From: Ignavibacteriales bacterium
GTDB taxonomy: Bacteria; Bacteroidota; Ignavibacteria; Ignavibacteriales; Ignavibacteriaceae
Reading direction: 5' to 3'
Assembly: GCA_012517155.1 (NCBI GenBank)
Contig: JAAYVN010000050.1
Location: 1 to 47,336, forward strand
DNA: 47,336 nucleotides
The notes under the pieces were generated by a model. That model was not told the DNA's origin, ran no database searches, and was given only the letters and a program-made list of their open reading frames with translations. Both the position numbers and the translations under genes were made by a program. Shown here in pieces: positions 24,143 through 32,142 of this stretch (position 1 is its first letter; the number at the start of each line of letters is the position of its first letter).

Positions 24143-25378
24143 TTGAAATCCGGCGATGCCCTAAGTGGGAAGAAGATAGTACTCGGAATTACAGGATGTA
24201 TATCAGCATATAAAAGTTGTTTTTTAATCCGAGAGCTGGTTAAGCGAGGTGCAGAAGTAAAGGTTGTTGCTACGAAATCCGCACTTGAGTTTATTACTCC
24301 GCTAACATTAGCCACTTTATCCAGGAATGACGTTGTTGTGTCAATGTTCCCAAAGGGGACAGACAGTGAAGCGAAGACAACAACCTGGCATATTGATTTA
24401 GGCATATGGGCAGATATAATGATAATAGCGCCGGCATCTGTAAACAGCATAGCAAAAATTGCTCACGGGATTTGTGACAATCCATTAACGACACTCGTGA
24501 CAGCTTTAAGGTGTCCCCTTTTAGTTTGTCCTACTGCTGATGTTGATATGTATCAGGCAAGAGTAACGCAAGAAAATATAGAAAAACTGAGAGGGTATGG
24601 ATTTCATATTTTAGATGCAGAAGCGGGAGAACTTGCAAGCGGATTGACAGGAAAAGGACGTTTACCGGAAACAAGTAAAATTACAGATAAGACAGAGCAA
24701 ATACTTTCCGGTTATAAAGAGGACCTTTCCGGGAAGCGAGTATTAGTAACTGCAGGACCAACATATGAAGATATTGATCCGGTGAGGTATTTGGGGAACA
24801 GGTCTTCGGGAAAGATGGGCTTCGAACTTGCAAAAGCAGCATATTTGAGAGGGGCGGAGGTGTTACTGATATCCGGGCCCACCAGCGAGAGAGCATATCA
24901 AGAAATACCGATTATAAGAGTAAGAAGCGCTGCGGAGATGAAAACAGTTGTTGATAAGAGTGTAAAAAATTCAGATATTCTGATTATGGCAGCTGCGGTA
25001 GCAGATTTCAAGCCCTCGAAAAAAAGCGAAAACAAGATTAAGAAAGAAGAAAATCCTGAAAGCATAAGACTGGAAAAGACAGAGGATATCTTAACAGGTT
25101 TGAAGACTAAAGCCAAGTCAGGAGAGACAGTAAAAGTCGGTTTTGCATTAGAAACAGAAAATGAAGAGAAGAATGCAATTAAGAAATTAAAGGGGAAAGG
25201 ACTTGATCTAATAGTATTAAACTCACTAAGGGACGAGAAGAGCGGATTTGAATATGATACTAACAAGATCAAAATAATTGACAGAGATAAAACGAAGGAA
25301 TTTCCTCTTATGAGCAAGTTCCAGGTTGCAAATGTTATATTAACAGAAGCGGCAGAGCTTATAAAGAAAGAAGCGTGA
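24143..25378 (+). CDS. coaBC: Bifunctional phosphopantothenoylcysteine decarboxylase/synthetase
   Basis: 411 residues. CoaB joins 4'-phosphopantothenate to cysteine and CoaC decarboxylates the product, two steps of coenzyme A synthesis. The flavin-binding CoaC half has GITGCISAYKS, TTTWHIDLGIWADIMIIAPA with the catalytic His, and NSIAKIAHGICDNPLT. The PXMNXXMW-type loop reads PTADVDMY, with Asp for Asn. The CoaB half begins near residue 195 with VTAGPTYEDIDPVRYLGNRS and has MAAAVADFKPS. The start is TTG at 24143, with AAGGA ten bases upstream inside the end of rpoZ. Its TGA overlaps the GTG of the next gene. Confidence 0.93.
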   Translation: MKSGDALSGKKIVLGITGCISAYKSCFLIRELVKRGAEVKVVATKSALEFITPLTLATLSRNDVVVSMFPKGTDSEAKTTTWHIDLGIWADIMIIAPASVNSIAKIAHGICDNPLTTLVTALRCPLLVCPTADVDMYQARVTQENIEKLRGYGFHILDAEAGELASGLTGKGRLPETSKITDKTEQILSGYKEDLSGKRVLVTAGPTYEDIDPVRYLGNRSSGKMGFELAKAAYLRGAEVLLISGPTSERAYQEIPIIRVRSAAEMKTVVDKSVKNSDILIMAAAVADFKPSKKSENKIKKEENPESIRLEKTEDILTGLKTKAKSGETVKVGFALETENEEKNAIKKLKGKGLDLIVLNSLRDEKSGFEYDTNKIKIIDRDKTKEFPLMSKFQVANVILTEAAELIKKEA

Positions 25379-26106
25379 AGAAAAAGGAAATAATAGAATC
25401 GCTAAAAGCACAGAAGGAAATCTTCGGCGATATCCTTTATCAGAAGCTTGATATAAAACCCATCAAACCCGAACCTCCTAGCATAAAGACAGCCGCAAGT
25501 GCAAAAATGACTGAGCCAGAGTTATTCCCCGCAGAATGGGAGAGAGCAACGACGCTGGATGAATTGAACGAAATGATCTGCAAATGCCAGTTTTGCAACC
25601 TACATAAGACAAGAAATAAATTTGTATTCGGGAAAGGTAATCCAGAAGCGGGTGTAATGTGCATAGGAGAAGGACCCGGAGCGGACGAGGATGAGCAAGG
25701 GGAGCCATTTGTAGGAAGAGCAGGGGTATTACTTACGAAAATACTGGAAGCAATCAATTTTACGCGTGAGGAAGTTTTTATTGCAAATATTGTAAAATGC
25801 AGACCCCCGGGGAACAGGACTCCCCTACCGCAAGAGATGGAATCATGTCTCCCCTATTTGAGAAAACAAATTGAACTAATAAAGCCAAAAGCGATACTTT
25901 GTTTAGGATTAACGGCAGCGCAGGCTCTTTTGGAAAAGAGGGATACTTTAACTAATTTTAGGGGAAAGGTTTTTGCACATAATAATATAAAAGTTATGGT
26001 TACATACCATCCGGCAGCACTACTAAGGAATCCGAACTGGAAGAAAGGGTGCTGGGAGGATGTGCAAGCATTCAGGAAATTATACGACAATTTAGTAAAA
26101 GAATAA
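25375..26106 (+). CDS. Family 4 uracil-DNA glycosylase (4Fe-4S)
   Basis: 243 residues from a GTG start overlapping the coaBC stop (GTGA). It removes uracil from DNA. The active-site block is [20 protein letters not shown], and [11 protein letters not shown] is the second family motif. Four cysteines positioned for the iron-sulfur cluster are Cys71, Cys74, Cys142 and Cys158 ([21 protein letters not shown]). The first 60 residues form a lysine- and proline-rich extension not needed for the core. Such enzymes are typical of anaerobes and thermophiles. It directly precedes dnaB. Confidence 0.92.
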   Translation: MKKKEIIESLKAQKEIFGDILYQKLDIKPIKPEPPSIKTAASAKMTEPELFPAEWERATTLDELNEMICKCQFCNLHKTRNKFVFGKGNPEAGVMCIGEGPGADEDEQGEPFVGRAGVLLTKILEAINFTREEVFIANIVKCRPPGNRTPLPQEMESCLPYLRKQIELIKPKAILCLGLTAAQALLEKRDTLTNFRGKVFAHNNIKVMVTYHPAALLRNPNWKKGCWEDVQAFRKLYDNLVKE

Positions 26107-26115
26107 ACCAGCAAG

Positions 26116-27546
26116 ATGTCCAAGAAAAATGAAGAGAACATAAATTTAATGAGGCTGTTACCAGCAAGCATTAAACCGCCATCGGCACCGGATGTAGAAA
26201 TGTCGGTTCTTGGAGCGATGCTGATAGACCGGGAGTGTGTACCAAAAGTTTTTGAACTGCTGAATGAAAATGATTTTTATCTAAAAGAGCACAGAATTAT
26301 TTTCAAGACAATGGTGAAGTTATTTGAGTCAAATGAACCGATTGACACGGTAACATTATACCAGGAATTAAGCAAACAAGGGAATATAGATTCAGCAGGG
26401 GGACCTGTATACATATCGCGATTATCTCAGAATTTATCGAGTTCCGCAAATGTAGAATATCATGCAAAAATACTTGTGGAGAAGTCGGTATTGAGCAAAC
26501 TTATTTCCACATCAAATGAAATTGTCAAAGCCGCGTATGACGGGACAGAGGATGCATTTGAACTATTAGACAAGGCGGAGAATCAGATTTTCCAAATAAT
26601 GGAATCGCATATGAAGCGGTCATATGCGGACATGAAAAGAGCAGTCCGGGATGCGCTGGAATATTTTGATGCTATGCAAGTACAGGAATATAAGAACTTT
26701 GCCGTTCCTACAGGATTTCTTGATCTGGATGACAAACTAGGGGGATTTCAGAAGAAGGATTTAATTATACTTGCCGCCAGACCATCGATGGGGAAAACGG
26801 CATTGGGTTTATGTTTTGCGAGGAATGCAGCAGTATTGTATAAAATTCCGGTAGCGGTTTTTTCGCTTGAAATGGCGACTATACAGTTAATATTCCGCTT
26901 GATATCTGCTGAGGGAAAGCTTAATGCACAGTTACTGAGAACCGGGAAACTTCCCAAATCAGACGCACAGAGGCTATGGAGAGTTGCGTCGAAACTGAAT
27001 GAAGCTCCGATATATATTGATGATGCTCCGGCCCAGACAATTCTAGAAATAAGGGCAAAAGCAAGGAGATTAAAAGCAGAGAGAAATATAGGTTTAATAG
27101 TAATTGATTATTTACAGTTAATGGTTGGTCCGCCGAAATCGGAAAGCAGAGAGAGAGAAATTTCTGCGATTTCAAGATCATTGAAAGCATTGGCCAAAGA
27201 GCTTGACCTACCGGTAATTGCAATGGCGCAGCTAAACCGTGCGGTAGAAGGGAGAACTGATAAGCGACCACAGTTATCGGATTTAAGAGAGTCGGGGTCT
27301 ATAGAGCAGGATGCGGATGTAGTTATGTTTATAAACAGACCAGAGTACTACGGAATTAAGGAATTAGATGGAAATTCAACAGAGGGACTGGCAGAAATCA
27401 TTATCGCAAAACACAGGAACGGACCGACCGGAGAAGCCAAGTTAACATTTGTAAAAGAATACAGCCGATTTGAAAACAGGGAATTATTCCGAACAATGGA
27501 AGAACCCCCAAGCATACAAATAGCAGATGAGGAAGATGTAATATGA
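26116..27546 (+). CDS. dnaB: Replicative DNA helicase DnaB
   Basis: 476 residues. This hexameric ATPase unwinds DNA at the replication fork. The N-terminal domain (PPSAPDVEMSVLGAMLIDRE) is followed by a linker and the RecA-like domain: Walker A ARPSMGKTA near residue 221, PVAVFSLEMA, Walker B IGLIVIDYLQLM, the LAKELDLPVIAMAQLNRAVE sensor block and SDLRESGSIEQDADVVMFI. There is no intein interruption. It lies nine bases after the glycosylase gene; its TGA overlaps the next ATG. Confidence 0.96.
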   Translation: MSKKNEENINLMRLLPASIKPPSAPDVEMSVLGAMLIDRECVPKVFELLNENDFYLKEHRIIFKTMVKLFESNEPIDTVTLYQELSKQGNIDSAGGPVYISRLSQNLSSSANVEYHAKILVEKSVLSKLISTSNEIVKAAYDGTEDAFELLDKAENQIFQIMESHMKRSYADMKRAVRDALEYFDAMQVQEYKNFAVPTGFLDLDDKLGGFQKKDLIILAARPSMGKTALGLCFARNAAVLYKIPVAVFSLEMATIQLIFRLISAEGKLNAQLLRTGKLPKSDAQRLWRVASKLNEAPIYIDDAPAQTILEIRAKARRLKAERNIGLIVIDYLQLMVGPPKSESREREISAISRSLKALAKELDLPVIAMAQLNRAVEGRTDKRPQLSDLRESGSIEQDADVVMFINRPEYYGIKELDGNSTEGLAEIIIAKHRNGPTGEAKLTFVKEYSRFENRELFRTMEEPPSIQIADEEDVI

Positions 27547-28397
27547 AAACTTTAATTGTTATAATTATAGCATTTATTTTTATCTCCCCTATTAATTCAC
27601 AAACATTCAGCGAAAAAGATGTGGAGATATGCAAATCCAAATTCCAGTTGGCAGTAGATAAGAATATGGTGGATGCTCCTTTGGGAGATTTAATAGCATT
27701 TATAGGGAGAAGTTTTATCGGAGTGGAGTATGTAGCCCACACACTTGAAAAAGAGGGGGAGGAAAACCTAGTAATCAATTTAACGGGTTTAGATTGTACT
27801 ACTTTTCTTGAAAACTGCTTCACGTTCGGAAGACTTATAAAAGCGGGGAAAACAGAGTTCAATGATTACGTGAAGGAACTAACCTATATACGATACAGAG
27901 ACGGAATACTGGAGAGATATCCAAGCAGACTACATTATTTTTCTGACTGGATTGCGAACAACACGTCAAAAGGAATAGTAAAAGACATAACAAAAGAGAT
28001 AGGCGGAAAAGAGATTAAGTTCAATGTATTTTTTATGTCACAAAATCCGGATAAATACAAACAACTAAATGAAAATCCGGAATTTATACCAGCTATAAAG
28101 AAGAGCGAAGAAGAAATTAACAGCAGAACTTATTATTATATCCCGAATGATGAAGTGAAGGATATAGAGAATAAGATACAAAATGGTGATTTGATTGCGA
28201 TTACGACGAATTTAAAGGGACTTGACATCGGGCATGTAGGAATTGCCGTAAAGGAGAAAAGCGGAAGGATCCATTTTATGCATGCACCGTTAGTGGGTGC
28301 AAAGGTTCAGATATCGGAGAACCCCTTACCAGAATATCTGGCAAAAGTGAAAAAGCATACGGGAATAATTGTGTTAAGACCTGTTGAGGTCAAATAA
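27543..28397 (+). CDS. DUF1460 family, N-acetylmuramoyl-L-alanine amidase-like protein
   Basis: 284 residues. A signal peptide (MKTLIVIIIAFIFISPINSQ) is followed by a papain-like (NlpC/P60-related) fold. The probable nucleophile is Cys85 in NLTGLDCTTFLENCFTFGRL, the probable His is 231 in GLDIGHVGIAVKEKSG, and RYRDGILERYPSRLHYFSDW is the DUF1460 signature. Characterised relatives in Bacteroides cut peptidoglycan fragments in the periplasm. It overlaps dnaB by four bases. Its stop abuts, with no spacer, the stop of the convergent IscX-like gene. Confidence 0.85.
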   Translation: MKTLIVIIIAFIFISPINSQTFSEKDVEICKSKFQLAVDKNMVDAPLGDLIAFIGRSFIGVEYVAHTLEKEGEENLVINLTGLDCTTFLENCFTFGRLIKAGKTEFNDYVKELTYIRYRDGILERYPSRLHYFSDWIANNTSKGIVKDITKEIGGKEIKFNVFFMSQNPDKYKQLNENPEFIPAIKKSEEEINSRTYYYIPNDEVKDIENKIQNGDLIAITTNLKGLDIGHVGIAVKEKSGRIHFMHAPLVGAKVQISENPLPEYLAKVKKHTGIIVLRPVEVK

Positions 28398-28802
28398 TTA
28401 CAATTCCCAGTTGTAGTATATATCGACCCAAATGGTGATAATGGCTGTTGCAATATCATCCGGAGGAGGGACATTTGCCTCAGTAAAATTAAGGAGAGCA
28501 ATAACTTTTTGAATCACTTCTTCGTCAGAAATCTCAAGCAAGTCAGTGTTCGGGTAAAGGGAATTAAGGCAAAAAGCTAAAGCCTCATAATTGTTCCAAG
28601 AAAGAGGAAGTTTTTTACAGACGCCGATATAAGCAGAGAGCAACAAGCGTTCACTTTTAGCGGGGAAGGTGTTATAGAAACCACACAGGAAATCGTAAAT
28701 CTCATCAAATGCAAGATTTACACCAGGACTTCCATCGGGCAGGATATCGCTTTTCTGACTAATAATATAGTCCAGGAACTCATCTGAAATCAAATTTGAC
28801 AT
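28398..28802 (-). CDS. IscX-like domain protein with N-terminal extension
   Basis: 134 residues, twice the length of E. coli IscX (66). Residues about 65-130 align by eye with IscX: LSWNNYEALAFCLNSLYPNT matches the W-x-D...Y-x-x-YP start, then NFTEANVPPPDDIATAIITI and WVD, where IscX has DF...IL.AI...WLD. IscX binds the desulfurase IscS and iron and tunes Fe-S assembly. The first 64 residues are helical and unrecognised. No isc or suf gene is near. The remote similarity was judged without an alignment program. Confidence 0.55.
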   Translation of the reverse strand: MSNLISDEFLDYIISQKSDILPDGSPGVNLAFDEIYDFLCGFYNTFPAKSERLLLSAYIGVCKKLPLSWNNYEALAFCLNSLYPNTDLLEISDEEVIQKVIALLNFTEANVPPPDDIATAIITIWVDIYYNWEL

Positions 28803-28880
28803 TAGTATTTAACCGTGATCATGAAAATTTAATATAATTAAAAATAAAAATAAGAAGAGAATAAAGAATAAAAAACTGTT

Positions 28881-29387
28881 ATGAAATATATTTTTGAGTA
28901 CCGTTTGGGATACAGGTTAATCTACAGTTTCGGAAGTCTGATAATAAACATACTAATAATAATTTATCTAATCCCGGCTATAATGGCATTCGAGGGGAAA
29001 ATATTTCAAATTGCATACATAGCATTTTTAATGTTAATCATGTTTTTTTTCAACAAATATTATCTGAATTTATACAGGATAATGCCGTATAGAATTGAAG
29101 CAGATGATGAGAAAATGATATTCTCAGAATTTTTATTCGATAATAAATCAATCACTTTAAGTTATAAAGAGATTGACAAATTATCAGGCGGTATATTTGA
29201 TGGTAAGGGGACAGGACTAATGAAAGTGCATAATACAGGGGAAGGAATAACAGTTGGATTCTTTCATAAAATCAACGATGCCAGGACACTTGAGAGTTTA
29301 ATATTAAGCAAGGTTGATAAAAAACTGTACGATGAAGTAATTGATAAATTCAATATCAGAAAAGAAAATTTAAGAAAGAAGAAATAG
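28881..29387 (+). CDS. Small membrane protein with PH-like C-terminal domain, unknown
   Basis: 168 residues. Two transmembrane spans (about residues 15-37 and 43-63, LIINILIIIYLIPAIMAF and IAYIAFLMLIMFFFNKYY) are followed by a soluble half that resembles a bacterial PH-type fold: MPYRIEADDEKMIFSEF, then SITLSYKEIDKLSGGIF and GKGTGLMKVHNTGEGI. It ends in a lysine-rich tail. No function can be assigned. It stands alone on the plus strand, divergent from the IscX-like gene, and is followed by a strong bidirectional terminator. Confidence 0.7.
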   Translation: MKYIFEYRLGYRLIYSFGSLIINILIIIYLIPAIMAFEGKIFQIAYIAFLMLIMFFFNKYYLNLYRIMPYRIEADDEKMIFSEFLFDNKSITLSYKEIDKLSGGIFDGKGTGLMKVHNTGEGITVGFFHKINDARTLESLILSKVDKKLYDEVIDKFNIRKENLRKKK

Positions 29388-29400
29388 TAAATCAGAGAAT

Positions 29401-29430
29401 AAAAAACCCCGGATCAACCGGGGTTTTTTT
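29401..29430. terminator. Bidirectional hairpin terminator
   Basis: AAAACCCCGG, loop ATCAA, CCGGGGTTTT, flanked by an A tract on the left and seven Ts on the right. It lies between two convergent genes ending at 29387 and 29452 and can stop transcription both ways. Confidence 0.9.
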
Positions 29431-29451
29431 ATGAAATTATTAAGAGAGTTG

Positions 29452-30645
29452 CTATTTCAGTAAGGTCATTTTCTTGCTGATAACATTTCCATTAATCGAG
29501 AGAGTATAGATATAAGTACCGCTTGAGAGTTTAGAAGCATCAAGATTAACGTTATATTCGCCAGCTTCTTTCAGACCATTAACCAAGTCAGCAACTTTTT
29601 CTCCAACAAGATTATAGACTGCAAGGGAGACCATTCCTGCCTGTGGAAGAGAAAATCTAATATTAGTTGTAGGGTTAAAAGGATTTGGATAGTTCTGAGC
29701 AAGTGTATATTGTCCCGGAACAGTAAGAACTTCAACTTCAACTACATTAGAATAAGCATAACTTCCGTCGAAATCAATTTGTTTCAGTCTATAGGAATAT
29801 TTTCCTGCTTTATCAGTTTGATCGGAGAAAGTGTAACCCTGAGGTTGAGTGGTGGTACCCTTACCATCGACAAAGGCGATTTTCTGATAATTTGAGTTTT
29901 CGAATTTCCTTTCAATTTCGAAGCCCTTATTATTAGTTTCTGTAGCAGTAACCCATCTCAAGTCAACAACATTACCAGAAGCCGAGGCTATGAAGGAAGC
30001 AAATTCAACCGGAACAACGCCAATGGGATTGAAACAAACAAAGTCAATAAACACTGTAGCTGTATCGCCAGCAATACTCGTGGTATCAAGGCTCGTAAAT
30101 GTGATTGCATCGATAGTAACAGGGTCCTGGATTAATCCATTACCAGAAGCAATGAATGCATTCCACTGATTAGAATCAGCACAATCCCACTGATAAAGAT
30201 GCCAACTACCATCGGCAATAACCGGGAGATCTATTGATCTCTCATTAGTACCGACGCCAGTGCCATTTGCATTAAGGTCGTCCAGAATAAGGCCACATCC
30301 AAGATAAGGGCGATCGGCTTTCAACCAATAACCAACGTATCCATTCTGGCTAAGGACGACATTGTTAGCGGGAGTACCCATACCAGATAGAAGACGGCAA
30401 AAATAGGGACCAAATATAGCGGGGTTATCGATCAACTTAACCATCAAGGATTTAGTGCCCATAAGAGCCGTCGATGAATCAACAACCGGTATAAAAGGAA
30501 GAAGACCTACAGTTGAGCCAGAGTAAGTTGTTGCAAGGGGGAAATGACCGGGAAGACCATCCTCAAAATCATCTATAGCAGTAATTTGAGAAAACAACAA
30601 AGAGGATGATAGAATAAAAGAAAGAAGGAGTAATTTGTATTTCAT
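29452..30645 (-). CDS. Secreted T9SS type A sorting domain protein with carbohydrate-binding-like N-terminus
   Basis: 397 residues from ATG 30645, chosen because GGAGG (complement of 30651-30655) lies five bases upstream; the longer TTG frame starts inside that site. The signal peptide ends near SSLLFSQ. Residues about 20-200 begin AIDDFEDGLPGHF and contain GTKSLMVKL, an opening often seen in CBM11-like galactose-binding modules (weak inference). A fibronectin-like module (VPVEFASFIASASGNVVDLR) and a type A sorting domain (LAQNYPNPFNPTTNIRF, ending SKKMTLLK) follow. It stands alone between two terminators, with a 32-base inverted repeat in its leader. Confidence 0.85.
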   Translation of the reverse strand: MKYKLLLLSFILSSSLLFSQITAIDDFEDGLPGHFPLATTYSGSTVGLLPFIPVVDSSTALMGTKSLMVKLIDNPAIFGPYFCRLLSGMGTPANNVVLSQNGYVGYWLKADRPYLGCGLILDDLNANGTGVGTNERSIDLPVIADGSWHLYQWDCADSNQWNAFIASGNGLIQDPVTIDAITFTSLDTTSIAGDTATVFIDFVCFNPIGVVPVEFASFIASASGNVVDLRWVTATETNNKGFEIERKFENSNYQKIAFVDGKGTTTQPQGYTFSDQTDKAGKYSYRLKQIDFDGSYAYSNVVEVEVLTVPGQYTLAQNYPNPFNPTTNIRFSLPQAGMVSLAVYNLVGEKVADLVNGLKEAGEYNVNLDASKLSSGTYIYTLSINGNVISKKMTLLK

Positions 30646-30650
30646 ATTGA

Positions 30651-30655
30651 CCTCC
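30651..30655 (-). promoter_or_regulatory. Strong ribosome binding site that decides the start
   Basis: GGAGG on the minus strand, five bases before ATG 30645. It overlaps the TTG of the longer reading frame, ruling that start out. Confidence 0.8.
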
Positions 30656-30674
30656 AAAAATGTTATAAAACAGA

Positions 30675-30706
30675 AGAATAGAGTTCCTTAGCAGGAACGT
30701 TATTCT
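30675..30706. repeat. 32-bp interrupted inverted repeat in the leader of the T9SS gene
   Basis: Symmetric arms AGAATA (30675-30680) / TATTCT (30701-30706) and GTTCCT (30683-30688) / AGGAAC (30693-30698) surround the loop TAGC. Twelve of 16 positions pair, plus one possible G-T pair. It lies between the HU terminator and the start at 30645. It may be an operator or a leader hairpin. Confidence 0.7.
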
Positions 30707-30721
30707 GTTAATTGAATTAAT

Positions 30722-30754
30722 TAAAAAGAAAAAGCCCAGGAATTCCCAGGCTTT
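30722..30754 (-). terminator. Terminator of the HU gene
   Basis: The minus strand reads AAAGCCTGG, loop GAAT, TCCTGGGCTTT, pairing fully with two G-U wobbles, then a T-rich run (TTCTTTTT). It starts nine bases after the HU stop. Confidence 0.8.
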
Positions 30755-30762
30755 GAAAAAAC

Positions 30763-31053
30763 TTATTTACCGAAAACAGAATCTTTTGCTTGTTTAGCGA
30801 TTCTGAATTTCAGCACTTTTTTAGCCGGGATAACCATAGTTTCTCCGGTTTTAGGATTGCGTCCCATTCTTTTTTTGCGGTTGGAGACAACTAACTTTCC
30901 TAATCCAGGAATAACGAAAGATTTCTTAGCTTCTTTATAAGCAAGAGAAATGAATTCATCCATGAACTGACCGGCTAATTTTTTAGTAACACCAGTTTTT
31001 TTAGCCATGTGATCAAGAATCTGACCTTTTGTCATTGGTTTTGCAGCTGCCAT
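30763..31053 (-). CDS. HU/IHF family DNA-binding protein
   Basis: 96 residues, normal for HU. It bends and packages DNA as a dimer. The N-terminal helices (MTKGQILDHMAKKTGVTKKL) and the beta arm region SFVIPGLGKLVVSNRKKRMG, GRNPKTGETMVIPAKKVLKF are diagnostic; RNPxTG with the intercalating proline is intact. It is monocistronic: a candidate promoter lies at 31098-31128 and a terminator follows the stop. Confidence 0.94.
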   Translation of the reverse strand: MAAAKPMTKGQILDHMAKKTGVTKKLAGQFMDEFISLAYKEAKKSFVIPGLGKLVVSNRKKRMGRNPKTGETMVIPAKKVLKFRIAKQAKDSVFGK

Positions 31054-31097
31054 ATTAATACCTTTAGTTTATTATAAATTAATAATTATTGTTCAGA

Positions 31098-31128
31098 CAA
31101 AAATATAAATTTATTTTAACATATAGAA
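31098..31128 (-). promoter_or_regulatory. Candidate promoter of the HU gene
   Basis: The minus strand has TATTTTTG (31098-31105), a full match to TAnnTTTG, with TTC (one mismatch to TTG) 20 bases upstream. It lies 44 bases before the ATG. Confidence 0.4.
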
Positions 31129-31148
31129 ACAACAAAACGAATTTTTTT

Positions 31149-31168
31149 AAAAAAAATGCATTTTTTTT
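31149..31168. repeat. Perfect AT-rich palindrome A8-TGCA-T8 at a gene end
   Basis: Eight As, TGCA, eight Ts at the stop of the minus-strand TPR gene. It may be a weak terminator hairpin or an A-tract bend upstream of the HU promoter. In AT-rich DNA it may also mean nothing. Confidence 0.4.
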
Positions 31169-31778
31169 ATTTAATCTGGTTCAATGACTCTGAAATCAGG
31201 TTTTTTAAAGGATTATTGGGGTATTTATTAAGAATTTCCAACCAAATTTTTCTTGCTTCATCCTTTTTACCGACAGTAGCGAAGATAGCTCCCAGATTGT
31301 AATGAGCATAGACATCATCCTTATCAATGGAAATAATCTGACGAGTAACCTGTTCAGCTTTTTCCAAATCTTTCTGAACGTAGTAAAGGTTAGTAATATT
31401 ATGTAAGATATCGGTTCGTTTGGGATTCTTATCAAGAATCATGTTATAATACATTAAAGCTTCATCAGGTTTATGACTTTGAAAATAGAAATCTGCAAGT
31501 TCCCTCATTTTCAGAGTATCATTAGGATTTTTTTCAATACCTGCTTTAAGTTCATTAAGTTTTGCCATGACATCGGGAAGGAGTTTCATACCATCCTTAC
31601 CGTGCATATCGGGATTTTTAAAACTTCGGTGAAGATCATCATCCGGCATCTGATTCATAGTGGAGTGATCGGGATTAGCATTGTTTGAACCACTAACCGA
31701 AAAGTAAATAATTAATGCGGCTACTGCAACCATAATAAAGCCGGAATAAAAAACCAGGGGTGAGAACTTAAATTTCAT
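31167..31778 (-). CDS. Membrane-anchored TPR protein
   Basis: 203 residues. One transmembrane span (about 9-29, FYSGFIMVAVAALIIYFSV) is followed by a His/Met/Asp-rich linker (NPDHSTMNQMPDDDLHRSF) and three or four tetratricopeptide repeats (PDEALMYYNMILDKNPKRTD, LEKAEQVTRQIISIDKDD, KDEARKIWLEILNKYPNN). It looks like CcmI/NrfG-type scaffolds that hold partner proteins in the periplasm, but no cytochrome maturation gene is near. It lies 20 bases after the small gene at 31799 and is probably co-transcribed. Confidence 0.8.
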   Translation of the reverse strand: MKFKFSPLVFYSGFIMVAVAALIIYFSVSGSNNANPDHSTMNQMPDDDLHRSFKNPDMHGKDGMKLLPDVMAKLNELKAGIEKNPNDTLKMRELADFYFQSHKPDEALMYYNMILDKNPKRTDILHNITNLYYVQKDLEKAEQVTRQIISIDKDDVYAHYNLGAIFATVGKKDEARKIWLEILNKYPNNPLKNLISESLNQIK

Positions 31779-31798
31779 GTTAATATCTTTTCAGGTTA

Positions 31799-32098
31799 TT
31801 AATTTAACTCTATCAGAGTATTATATTTAGTAGTTTTAGGGACTTTCATTTCCTCAATTTTTGAGTTCAGCAGCTCTATCCTTTCATTAGCTTCATCCTC
31901 GAAGTTGTCAAACATGTTCTCATCGGAGAAAATGATAATTTCCCCGAAGGTGTTCAGTTTCCCTTTAACTTCATAAACGGAGTAGGACTCAATGCCCTCG
32001 CCTTTTTGAAGCATTTTAAGTTCCTTAACACTACGCAAATATTCTTCTCTGTAATCAGGTTGAATTTCGTACTGCATTGTAAAAACCACTTTACTCAT
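31799..32098 (-). CDS. Small ABM-like (dimeric alpha-beta barrel) protein, unknown
   Basis: 99 residues. The pattern VVFTMQYEIQPDYREEYLRS, a helix, then IESYSVYEVKGKLNTFGEII and FSDENMFDNFED resembles small antibiotic-monooxygenase-type dimeric barrels or related stress proteins, but no catalytic residue can be named. The role is unknown. GGAG precedes the ATG by six bases. It lies between dapF (44 bases upstream, with a small hairpin between) and the TPR gene, so it may belong to one transcript with both. Confidence 0.6.
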   Translation of the reverse strand: MSKVVFTMQYEIQPDYREEYLRSVKELKMLQKGEGIESYSVYEVKGKLNTFGEIIIFSDENMFDNFEDEANERIELLNSKIEEMKVPKTTKYNTLIELN

Positions 32099-32122
32099 TT
32101 TTTCTCCATATTATAAAAGTTA

Positions 32123-32136
32123 TTGCCCGAGGGCAA
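32123..32136. other. Small hairpin after dapF
   Basis: TTGCCCGAGGGCAA forms a five- to six-base GC stem with a tight loop, seven bases after the dapF stop on the minus strand. There is no long T tract, so it is at most a weak attenuator or an mRNA end stabiliser. Confidence 0.4.
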
Positions 32137-32142
32137 AGATTA

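Noticed and set aside
27401-27862. 153-residue minus-strand frame
   Set aside because: It is antisense to the dnaB end and the DUF1460 start, with no signal of its own.
30646-30657. Longer T9SS frame from TTG 30657
   Set aside because: The TTG is part of the GGAGG ribosome site serving ATG 30645.
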